Source of the DNA: Anaerolineaceae bacterium UBA6133
Lineage (GTDB): Bacteria; Chloroflexota; Anaerolineae; Anaerolineales; Anaerolineaceae
Assembly: GCA_002435825.1 (NCBI GenBank)
Contig: DIVL01000059.1
Span: forward strand, 1-54,801
Reading direction: 5' to 3'
DNA length: 54,801 nucleotides
In this document: piece after piece, positions 25,427 to 32,047 of the stretch
Position numbering within the stretch: position 1 is the first letter of the stretch
Layout: each line of letters opens with the position of its first letter
Position numbers and translations under genes: made by a program
The notes under the pieces: model-generated
What the model was told of the DNA's origin: nothing
Databases searched by the model: none
The model's input: the letters and a program-made list of their open reading frames with translations, nothing else

Positions 25427-26257
25427 ATGAAGATAAGAAAAGTAACTCGTGTTGTACAGGGCAAATCGGCTGTCGATGGTGCCGGAGTTCGCCTCACCCG
25501 GGTTTTGGGGGGCAGCACCATCGAGGATTTTGACCCCTTCCTGATGATGGATTCCTTTGACTCGCGCAACCCCGATGATTATATGCGCGGTTTCCCGACA
25601 CATCCGCACCGCGGCATCGAAACGATTACCTACCTGGTAACGGGAGAGATCGCGCACGAGGACAGCCTGGGCAACAAGGGTCTGATCACCTCCGGTGCCT
25701 GCCAGTGGATGACGGCAGGCAGCGGCATCCTGCACCAGGAAATGCCGCAGGAAGCTGAGCGCTTGCTGGGGCTGCAGCTCTGGCTGAACCTGCCTGCTGC
25801 CGAAAAAATGACCAATCCAAAGTATTTCGACATTGAGCCGCAGGATGTGGGCTGCATGGAAGAAAATGGCGGGATCGTGAAGGTTATTTCCGGCGAGTAT
25901 GAAGGCATCCGAGGGGTGACTCCGCACCACATTCAGGCAACGCTGTTGGACGTGAAGCTCGACGAAGGTCAGAGCATTGAAATCCCCGTGAAGGATGGCG
26001 AGACAGTTTTTGTCTTTCTGATCGAGGGCGCTGGCATGCTCGATGGCGAAATTTTTGAAGAGAAAACGGCTTTGCTGCTGGGTGAGGGCGAGCTGGTGGA
26101 GGTTAGCGCTTTGCCGGGTGAGGTCTTGCGCTTTTTCCTGGCTTCAGCGCCACCGCTGCATGAGCCAGTCGCCTGGGGCGGACCGATCGTGATGAACACA
26201 CGTGAAGAACTGCAGCTGGCGTTTGACGAACTCAGAGCCGGAACATTTATCAAGTAA
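25427..26257 (+). CDS. Pirin family protein
   Basis: 276 residues forming two cupin domains. The metal site is complete: His59 and His61 in FPTHPHRGIET, and His103 with Glu105 in GILHQEMPQ. Pirins bind iron and act as quercetinase-like dioxygenases, redox sensors or transcription cofactors, depending on species; no partner is evident here. GCGAGGA lies nine bases before the ATG. A second, degraded pirin fragment starts 26 bases after the stop. Confidence 0.9.
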   Translation: MKIRKVTRVVQGKSAVDGAGVRLTRVLGGSTIEDFDPFLMMDSFDSRNPDDYMRGFPTHPHRGIETITYLVTGEIAHEDSLGNKGLITSGACQWMTAGSGILHQEMPQEAERLLGLQLWLNLPAAEKMTNPKYFDIEPQDVGCMEENGGIVKVISGEYEGIRGVTPHHIQATLLDVKLDEGQSIEIPVKDGETVFVFLIEGAGMLDGEIFEEKTALLLGEGELVEVSALPGEVLRFFLASAPPLHEPVAWGGPIVMNTREELQLAFDELRAGTFIK

Positions 26258-26283
26258 GAATGAGCAACCATGAAGCAGAATGT

Positions 26284-26385
26284 TTTTTTGGTGTGCAATT
26301 GTGGCTAAACCTTCCCGCCACAGAAAAAATGACTGATCCTTACTATTTTGATATCCGACCTGAAGATGTCGGAGTTATTGAGTAA
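26284..26385 (+). pseudogene. Internal fragment of a second pirin gene
   Basis: Reads FFGVQLWLNLPATEKMTDPY and continues to DVGVIE before a stop codon. It aligns with LGLQLWLNLPAAEKMTNPKY...DVGCME in the intact pirin just upstream (about residues 114-147). No start or cupin metal site is present. The frame stays open after the stop to about 26505 but similarity fades. Base composition is AT-rich, unlike the intact pirin, so this is a different, foreign-looking gene rather than a local duplication. Confidence 0.75.
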
Positions 26386-26515
26386 ATGATGCGCGCTCAT
26401 CAAGGTATCACTTCGGTTGGGGAAGTGTTGTTACATGAGAAGAATGGTAAAAATGCGATATCCATGGCTATTTTTGGAAGATGGTCTCTGGTAAATAACT
26501 TTTAAGGAAAATGCA

Positions 26516-27373
26516 ATGAACAATCAAACGAAATTCGCAATAATTGGTGCAGGTGCAATGGGAGAAGCCATCATTGCTGGTTTGCTCAGACAGAAACTAA
26601 CCTCTCCGGAGAATATTCACGCATCAGAACCACGCCTGGAACGTTGTGAAGAACTGCAGCTCAAATATGGAATCAAAACTTCTCCTCAAAACGTTCAGGT
26701 TTTAGCTAATGCAGATATTGTTTTGCTCTCGGTAAAACCACAAATATTGGATAAGGTATTAAAGGAATTAAAGGGGTTTATCCCATCAGAAGCTGTGGTT
26801 ATCAGCATCATAGCTGGTGCTACGATTGAAAAGATTTCCAACGGATTGGCACATCAAGCGGTTGTTCGCACTATGCCAAACACACCGGGTCAAATTGGCA
26901 AAGGGATCACGGTTTGGTTCGCTTCCAACGCTGTTACTGAAAAACATTTAGGGAAAGCACACCTCATGCTACAAGCATTGGGGGAAAATATCCAGGTCGA
27001 TGAAGAATATTATCTGGATATGGCAACCGCGGTTTCAGGTACCGGTCCTATGTACGTTTACCTTTTCATGGAAGCATTTATGGACTCAGCCGTTCATTTG
27101 GGGTTCTCCAGGCATGTGGCTGAAAAACTTGTCATCGAAACGATTCGTGGATCTGTCGATTTCTATGAGAGCCAATCGGTCCATATAGCTGACCTGAGAA
27201 ATAAAGTGACTTCGCCGGGTGGCACCTCTGCTGCCGCATTGTATTATCTGGAAAAAGCCGGATTTCGCACCGCAATTTCACGAGCCATTTGGGCTGCATA
27301 TTCACGTTCACAACAATTAGGAAAAGGGAAATTAGATCAAAATCCAGAAAAAAACAACGATAAAACTGATTAG
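26516..27373 (+). CDS. proC: Pyrroline-5-carboxylate reductase
   Basis: 285 residues. The N-terminal Rossmann motif FAIIGAGAMGEAIIAG (about 7-22) binds NAD(P)H; VVRTMPNTPGQIGKG and the C-terminal VTSPGGTSAAALYYLE are the family signatures of the substrate and dimer region. It reduces pyrroline-5-carboxylate to proline. AAGGA precedes the ATG by seven bases. The gene is distinctly richer in A and T than its neighbours and is flanked by truncated pirin and aldo/keto reductase genes, which suggests arrival by horizontal transfer. proA and proB are not in the window. Confidence 0.92.
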   Translation: MNNQTKFAIIGAGAMGEAIIAGLLRQKLTSPENIHASEPRLERCEELQLKYGIKTSPQNVQVLANADIVLLSVKPQILDKVLKELKGFIPSEAVVISIIAGATIEKISNGLAHQAVVRTMPNTPGQIGKGITVWFASNAVTEKHLGKAHLMLQALGENIQVDEEYYLDMATAVSGTGPMYVYLFMEAFMDSAVHLGFSRHVAEKLVIETIRGSVDFYESQSVHIADLRNKVTSPGGTSAAALYYLEKAGFRTAISRAIWAAYSRSQQLGKGKLDQNPEKNNDKTD

Positions 27374-27382
27374 GAAAAAAGA

Positions 27383-27553
27383 ATGAAGGTTAGAAATCTT
27401 GGTAAAAGCGGTGTAAAAGTATCTGTGGTTGGGCTTGGGACCAACCGCTTTGGATCAGAAAAAACTCCTCAATCCGAAGTCAACCGCATCATCGATCACG
27501 CATTGGAGTTGCGAATCAATCACAATGATACGGCCAATGCAGATCAAAATTAA
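27383..27553 (+). pseudogene. 5' fragment of an aldo/keto reductase gene
   Basis: A 56-codon frame beginning MKVRNLGKSGVKVSVVGLGT and ending RINHNDTANADQN. This matches the N-terminus of aldo/keto reductases (normally over 300 residues), including a damaged version of the INxIDTAxxY motif where the catalytic aspartate region sits. The rest of the gene is missing; lpdA begins 25 bases later. It marks the right edge of the AT-rich block containing proC. Confidence 0.75.
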
Positions 27554-27578
27554 TTCCCTGAAAGGGAAAGGAGCGACC

Positions 27579-28976
27579 ATGAAACAATTTGATGTTGTAG
27601 TATTAGGAGCAGGACCTGGCGGTTACGTCGCGGCAATCAAAGCCGCTCAACTTGGCAAGAAGGTGGGTATTATCGAAAGGGAGTACCTGGGTGGAGTGTG
27701 CCTGAATGTCGGCTGCATCCCCTCCAAGGCACTTTTGAGGAATGCTGAACTGGCATATCTTCTGCGAACCGAAGCAAAAGAATTCGGCATCAGCTTCGAC
27801 AACCTCCAGCTTGACTATGCGGCTGCGTATAAACGCAGCCGGGAGGTCAGCCAGCGGCTGACCAAGGGTGTCAGTTTCCTGATGAAGAAGAACAACATCG
27901 AAGTCATCAACGGCGAAGGCAAATTGACCGCTCCGGGTAAGCTCCTGGTGGCGCTCACGGACGGCGGCGAAGAGGAAGTACAGGCGCAGGACGTCATCCT
28001 GGCTACCGGCGCGCATGCTACCGTGATCCCCGGCATGGAGCCTGACGGCACAAAAATCCTGGATTACAAGCACGCAATCCTGCTCGAGAGCCTGCCGAAA
28101 TCCGCTGTGATCATTGGCGGAGGGGCAGTCGGGATCGAGTTTGCGACGGTTTGGAGCGGCTACGGCGTGGAAGTGAGCGTGGTGGAAATGCTCCCGCACA
28201 TCCTACCCAACGAGGATGAGGAAGCCGTCGCTGAGCTTGCCAAAGCCCTGAAAAAACGCGGTGTGAAAGTTTTTGCTGGCACGAAGGTAAAGAGCGTTGA
28301 GCGTACGGAGACTGGCACCAAGGTGCTGATCGAGAGTGAAAAGGGGGAAGAAACCCTCGAAGCTGAGGAAACTCTTGTGGCGGTGGGCTTTAAGCCCAAT
28401 TCCGAGGGGATCGGCTTGGAAGAGGTGGGCGTTGAAACCGACAAGCGCGGGTTCGTGGTGGTGGATGAGCGCATGCGCACGAACATACCCGGCATCTGGG
28501 CGATCGGCGACCTGACTGGCAAATTGCTCCTTGCCCATACAGCTTCAGCGATGGGAATTATCTGCGCGGAGAATATCGCTGGCAAGGAACCGCGAACCCT
28601 GGATTACCGCATGATCCCACGGGCAACCTATTCCTCGCCGCAGGTTGCGTCCTTTGGCTACACCGAGGCCCAGGCGAAGGAGGCAGGCTTTGCGGTGAAG
28701 GTTGGCAAGTTCAACTTTCAGGCTAACGGCAAGGCGCTCGGCTTGGGAGAGTATCAGGGCTGGGTGAAGGTCGTAACGGATGAAAAGTACGGTGAAATTT
28801 TAGGTGCCACGATCGTTGGACCTGAAGCTTCCGAGCTGCTGCCCGAGCTGGTCCTGGCCCAGGCAAACGAACTCACGGTGGAAGAGATTGCCCATTCTGT
28901 CCACGCCCATCCCACGCTGGCAGAAGCGGTCATGGAAGCGGCTGAAGCCGCTCTTGGCGCCGCGATCCATAGTTAG
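27579..28976 (+). CDS. lpdA: Dihydrolipoyl dehydrogenase
   Basis: 465 residues. FDVVVLGAGPGGYVAAIKAA (4-23) binds FAD, GGVCLNVGCIPSK carries the redox disulfide Cys41-Cys46, VIIGGGAVGIEFATVW binds NAD, and HAHPTLAEAVMEAA near the C-terminus provides the His-Glu pair of the active site. It reoxidises dihydrolipoyl groups of 2-oxoacid dehydrogenases or the glycine cleavage system, but no E1, E2 or lipoyl protein gene is nearby. The ATG follows AAAGGAGCGACC. A strong terminator comes 21 bases after the stop. Confidence 0.95.
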   Translation: MKQFDVVVLGAGPGGYVAAIKAAQLGKKVGIIEREYLGGVCLNVGCIPSKALLRNAELAYLLRTEAKEFGISFDNLQLDYAAAYKRSREVSQRLTKGVSFLMKKNNIEVINGEGKLTAPGKLLVALTDGGEEEVQAQDVILATGAHATVIPGMEPDGTKILDYKHAILLESLPKSAVIIGGGAVGIEFATVWSGYGVEVSVVEMLPHILPNEDEEAVAELAKALKKRGVKVFAGTKVKSVERTETGTKVLIESEKGEETLEAEETLVAVGFKPNSEGIGLEEVGVETDKRGFVVVDERMRTNIPGIWAIGDLTGKLLLAHTASAMGIICAENIAGKEPRTLDYRMIPRATYSSPQVASFGYTEAQAKEAGFAVKVGKFNFQANGKALGLGEYQGWVKVVTDEKYGEILGATIVGPEASELLPELVLAQANELTVEEIAHSVHAHPTLAEAVMEAAEAALGAAIHS

Positions 28977-28997
28977 AAAGAATTAAGAACCGTAAGT

Positions 28998-29029
28998 CGG
29001 GATGAGGATTTTTACCTCATCCCGTTTTT
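28998..29029 (+). terminator. Rho-independent terminator of lpdA
   Basis: A perfect 10-bp stem CGGGATGAGG/CCTCATCCCG with a 7-base loop is followed directly by TTTTTG. It closes the lpdA transcript before the repeat array. Confidence 0.85.
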
Positions 29030-29047
29030 GTATCAGAAACCGTACCC

Positions 29048-29201
29048 GTAGGGCGAGCTTGGAAGCACTGCGCGCATTTTCATGCAACGACCTTGGTGTG
29101 CTTCCAATCCGCCATTACACCATTGATCGTTCGCAGGGCGGATTGAGGGCACGATGCGTTCGTCCATCACCTCGTTCACGGTGCCCTCAAGCTCGCCCTA
29201 C
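29048..29201 (+). repeat. Repeat family A (cloverleaf), copy 5, best-formed forward copy
   Basis: Outer stem GTAGGGCGAGCTT/AAGCTCGCCCTAC (29048-29060 and 29189-29201) is perfect. Three arms abut it and each other: 29061-29068/29098-29105 (GGAAGCAC), 29106-29113/29137-29144 (AATCCGCC) and 29145-29152/29181-29188 (GAGGGCAC). No unpaired base lies at the junction. Confidence 0.9.
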
Positions 29202-29270
29202 GAATTTCTATACCCGCGAAGCAGGGTATTGCGATGTGCCTTTATTTATTTAAAAACCAAAACAGTATCC

Positions 29271-29591
29271 GTAGGGCGAGCTTGGAAGCACTGCGTGCAT
29301 CCTCATGCAACGACCTTGGTGTGCTTCCAATCCGCCATCAATTTCGGTCCTCGGTCGAGGGATTGATTGGAATTCAGACGTAGGGGCGAAGCATTTCAAT
29401 ATTATTTTAATACTAATTCCAAGCCATCCACATATAGAATGCTTCGCCCCTACCGGTGATCTCAACAACGGTAATGGGAAAAAAGGAGACCTTTGGTCAG
29501 TTCGCGTGCTCGGTCCCACGGGGAGGCTTCGCACCGAGGACACCGGCACGATCGATTGTGTAATCCCTTAACAAAATCGAAAAAAGTATCT
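29271..29591 (+). repeat. Half family A unit fused to family B and a tail
   Basis: Starts with the A outer strand and complete GGAAGCAC arm, then diverges after AATCCGCC. A B element follows (29380-29453), then a tail with ACCGTTGTTGAG inverted and the GCGTGCTCGGTCCCACGGGG segment. Repeated at 30037-30354. Confidence 0.8.
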
Positions 29592-29745
29592 GTAGGGCGG
29601 GATTGGAAGTACTGCACACATCCTCATGCAACGACCTTGGTGTGCTTCCAATCCGCCATCACGCCATTGATTGTTCGCACGGCGGATTGAGGGCACGATA
29701 CGTTCGTCCATCACCTCGTTCACGGTGCCCTCAAGTTTGCCCTAC
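29592..29745 (+). repeat. Repeat family A (cloverleaf), copy 6
   Basis: The first arm is GGAAGTAC/GTGCTTCC (one T-G pair), the second and third arms are intact. The outer stem pairs only at GTAGGGC/GCCCTAC because the inner part reads GGGATT and AAGTTT. Confidence 0.8.
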
Positions 29746-29814
29746 GAATTTCTGTACCCGCGAAGCAGGGCATTGCGATCTGCCTTTATTTATTTAAAAA
29801 CCAAAACAGTATCC

Positions 29815-29967
29815 GTAGGGCGGGATTGGAAGTACTGCACACATCCTCATGCAACGACCTTGGTGTACTTCCAATCCGCCATTACACCATTGATCGTTCG
29901 CACGGCGGATTGAGGGCACGATACGTTCGTCCATCACCTCGTTCACGGTGCCCTCAAGCTCGCCTAC
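29815..29967 (+). repeat. Repeat family A (cloverleaf), copy 7
   Basis: The first arm is GGAAGTAC (29828-29835) with GTACTTCC (29865-29872): the same T as copy 6 but with the matching A on the other side, a compensatory pair. The other two arms are intact; one C is missing from the right end (GCCTAC). Confidence 0.85.
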
Positions 29968-30036
29968 GAATTTCTGTACCCGCGAAGCAGGGCATTGCGA
30001 TGTGCCTTTATTTATTTAAAAACCAAAACAGTATCC

Positions 30037-30354
30037 GTAGGGCGAGCTTGGAAGCACTGCGCGCATTTTCATGCAACGACCTTGGTGTGCTTCCAATCCG
30101 CCATCAATTTCGATCCTCGGTCGAGGGATTGTTTGGAAATCAACGTAGGGGCGAAGCATTTCAATATAAATGCAATGCTATTTGCAAGCCATCCGTAGAG
30201 AATGCTTCGCCCCTACCGGTGATCTCAACAACGGTAATGGGAAAAAAGGAGGCCTTTGGTCAGTTCGCGTGCTCGGTCCCACGGGGAGACTTCGCACCGA
30301 GGACACCGGCACGATCGATTGTGTAATCCCTTAACAAAATCGAAACCAGTACCC
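30037..30354 (+). repeat. Second half family A unit fused to family B and a tail
   Basis: Same layout as the unit at 29271, with the B element at 30145-30216 and nearly identical tail. The centre of the B element is diverged, whereas its inverted ends are conserved. Confidence 0.8.
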
Positions 30355-30508
30355 GTTGGGCGAGCTTGGAAGCACTGCGCGCATTTTCATGCAACGACCT
30401 TGGTGTGCTTCCAATCCGCCATTACACCATTGATCGTTCGCCCGGCGGATTGAGGGCACGATACGTTCGTCTGCCACATAGTTTACGGTGCCCTCAAGCT
30501 CGCCCTAC
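30355..30508 (+). repeat. Repeat family A (cloverleaf), copy 8
   Basis: Outer strands GTTGGGCGAGCTT (one change) and AAGCTCGCCCTAC; arms 30368-30375/30405-30412, 30413-30420/30444-30451 and 30452-30459/30488-30495 are perfect and abut. It is the last unit before the promoter of the DUF6754-like operon. Confidence 0.88.
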
Positions 30509-30587
30509 GAATTTCTGTACCCGCGAAGCGGATGATTTTGCAGATAAGCCAAGGATAATTTTTTCCTATCCGCGACTCATGATATGC

Positions 30588-30593
30588 TATACT
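30588..30593 (+). promoter_or_regulatory. Extended -10 promoter of the DUF6754-like operon
   Basis: TGCTATACT gives an extended -10 (TG plus TATACT). The predicted start is about 30600, at the ATG of a 21-codon open frame (to 30665) that ends nine bases before the first operon gene. The leader frame could be a leaderless minigene or chance. Confidence 0.5.
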
Positions 30594-30674
30594 TTATCCA
30601 TGAAATCAGCGGCTGGTTCTCTTTGCTGTGCATTAAAGAAAACCCGTATTCAAGGAAGGGTCTAAGGCGAAACA

Positions 30675-31436
30675 ATGCTCTCTGCCCTTACGCTCAATGA
30701 CCAGCTCGCCCTTGCCCTCGGTATTGCCGGGCTGCTCTTCCTGCTGATCAACCTGTTAGTCCTCAAAAGAAACCAGCCCAAACACACCCCTGAACCCGCC
30801 AAAGAAGCTGTCGAAAATCTGCTGCATGTCTCATCCGAACAGGGTAAACGCCTGGTGGTCGGATTAGGGCAAGCCCTTACCAATGCCAGCTTTGACCTGG
30901 CGGGTGCTTCTGGTTTGAACCTGCAACGGGCTTTGCTAAAACGCTCACTCTTCAACGATCAACCGCTACAATCTTACAGCGGTGACGGCGTTTTGGCATG
31001 CCTCAGCCGCATGGTGGTGCATGGAGCCTATCGAGGCGCGCTGGCAAGCGAACTCTTCAGTGGGTCCCTCAGCCAGTTGAGCGGAACAAGCCCCCTGGCG
31101 TACACCGCCAGCTTGGTCAATCAAATTCCTGATTCCTCGAATGCTGGCTTGCTGCTTGCAGGGCAGATGAGCCCGGTGATACTCCTGGTGCTGGATCAGG
31201 CTGATCGCCATTTGCTACCTGCTATCAGTGCAATTTCGTCGCTGAGCGGACAAGCAGCAGGCTTTTTTGGAAATTCAGTTAACCTGATAGGCGAGGATGT
31301 CTTCAATGCCGCGGGTAAGCTGGATCAGCGCAAGTCAGCGCTGGCGAGTTTGAGCGCGCAGGACTGGCTGCGCATCGCCATCAGCATCGGCTTGCTGCTC
31401 GGCGCGATCCTGACGATGGGGGGTGCGCTGCCATGA
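30675..31436 (+). CDS. DUF6754-like membrane protein, first gene of a six-gene operon
   Basis: 253 residues. One N-terminal helix (LALALGIAGLLFLLINLLVL, about 11-30), a long middle region with the weakly hydrophobic GLLLAGQMSPVILLVLDQAD, and a C-terminal helix (IAISIGLLLGAILTMGGAL). The overall arrangement, and the SPLAYTASLVNQ region, resemble the DUF6754 proteins of Chloroflexota; this assignment is from memory of family layout and is moderate. Function unknown. Its stop overlaps the next ATG by four bases, so it is coupled to the rest of the operon. Confidence 0.6.
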   Translation: MLSALTLNDQLALALGIAGLLFLLINLLVLKRNQPKHTPEPAKEAVENLLHVSSEQGKRLVVGLGQALTNASFDLAGASGLNLQRALLKRSLFNDQPLQSYSGDGVLACLSRMVVHGAYRGALASELFSGSLSQLSGTSPLAYTASLVNQIPDSSNAGLLLAGQMSPVILLVLDQADRHLLPAISAISSLSGQAAGFFGNSVNLIGEDVFNAAGKLDQRKSALASLSAQDWLRIAISIGLLLGAILTMGGALP

Positions 31437-32047
31437 AACGCCCAATACCCCTGATTGTTGGTGCTTTGAGCGGTCTGATTGTGCTGGCTGCGATGTTCAT
31501 CGTGCCCCAGGGCGGCGGCATCCTTGCAATAGTCTTGAACTGGGTGATTATCGTTGCGGGAGCGGCGCTATTGGTGGCGATTGCCAGCCTGGTTCTCACG
31601 CACGTGCGTTTCATCGCTAAAGGTAAAAAGGGCTTTCTACTCAGCCTGGTCCTGGTTATCAGTTTCATTACCACGCTGGCTCTTGGTCTGCTGCTTGGGG
31701 TGGATCGCCCGTCCTTTCTCAAATTCGTAGGTGCCATTATCCGACCAATCGAGACTGCCTTACTGGGGCTGGTAGCCTTGGTCATGATGAGTGCCGCGAT
31801 GAAAATCTTCCGCGAGAGAGGTTGGTCTTCCCTGACGGTTTCCTTTGGTGTCAGCGCGATCATCTTCCTGATCCTTGGGCTCGGTTTCCCGCAAAACCTC
31901 AACATCCCTGTGCTGAACGAAGTCATTCGCTTTGTGGAAGGGCTGCCGATGATCGGCGCGCGTGGATTGCTGATCGGGATTGGCATTGGGCTGCTGCTGA
32001 TGGCATTCAGAGTGTTGTTTGGAATGGAAGGATTCGGAAATGACTGA
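31433..32047 (+). CDS. Polytopic membrane protein, operon gene 2
   Basis: 204 residues with about six hydrophobic helices (approximately 5-22, 27-50, 65-85, 98-118, 130-148 and 172-192). Short basic turns (RFIAKGKKG) suggest inside loops. I do not recognise a family. It is joined to the first gene by ATGA and overlaps the third by eight bases. Confidence 0.7.
   Translation: MKRPIPLIVGALSGLIVLAAMFIVPQGGGILAIVLNWVIIVAGAALLVAIASLVLTHVRFIAKGKKGFLLSLVLVISFITTLALGLLLGVDRPSFLKFVGAIIRPIETALLGLVALVMMSAAMKIFRERGWSSLTVSFGVSAIIFLILGLGFPQNLNIPVLNEVIRFVEGLPMIGARGLLIGIGIGLLLMAFRVLFGMEGFGND

Larger units (their letters stand above)
29048..30508. repeat. Composite repeat array (families A and B)
   Basis: Six A-type units begin at 29048, 29271, 29592, 29815, 30037 and 30355. 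The second and fifth are half units fused to a B element and a tail. A plus half-A-B-tail makes a unit of about 544 bases that occurs twice (29048-29591 and 29815-30354), with a single A unit between. Linkers between units contain TTTATTTATTTAAAAACC. The open frames seen throughout are translations of the repeats. Confidence 0.85.

Noticed and set aside
26386..26505. 39-codon frame after the pirin fragment
   Set aside because: It continues in frame from the pirin remnant after its stop and shows only faint pirin similarity; more likely part of the same decayed gene than a new one.
29048..30508. CRISPR array
   Set aside because: Repeats are 150-320 bases long, palindromic and separated by repeat-derived linkers, not short direct repeats with unique spacers. 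No cas genes.
29002..30665. Many open frames of 60-166 codons in the repeat array, with recurring peptides such as SLEALRAFSCNDLGVLPIRH
   Set aside because: They are translations of the family A repeats in several frames and recur at 1.1-1.6 and 16 kb. No ribosome sites or family similarity.
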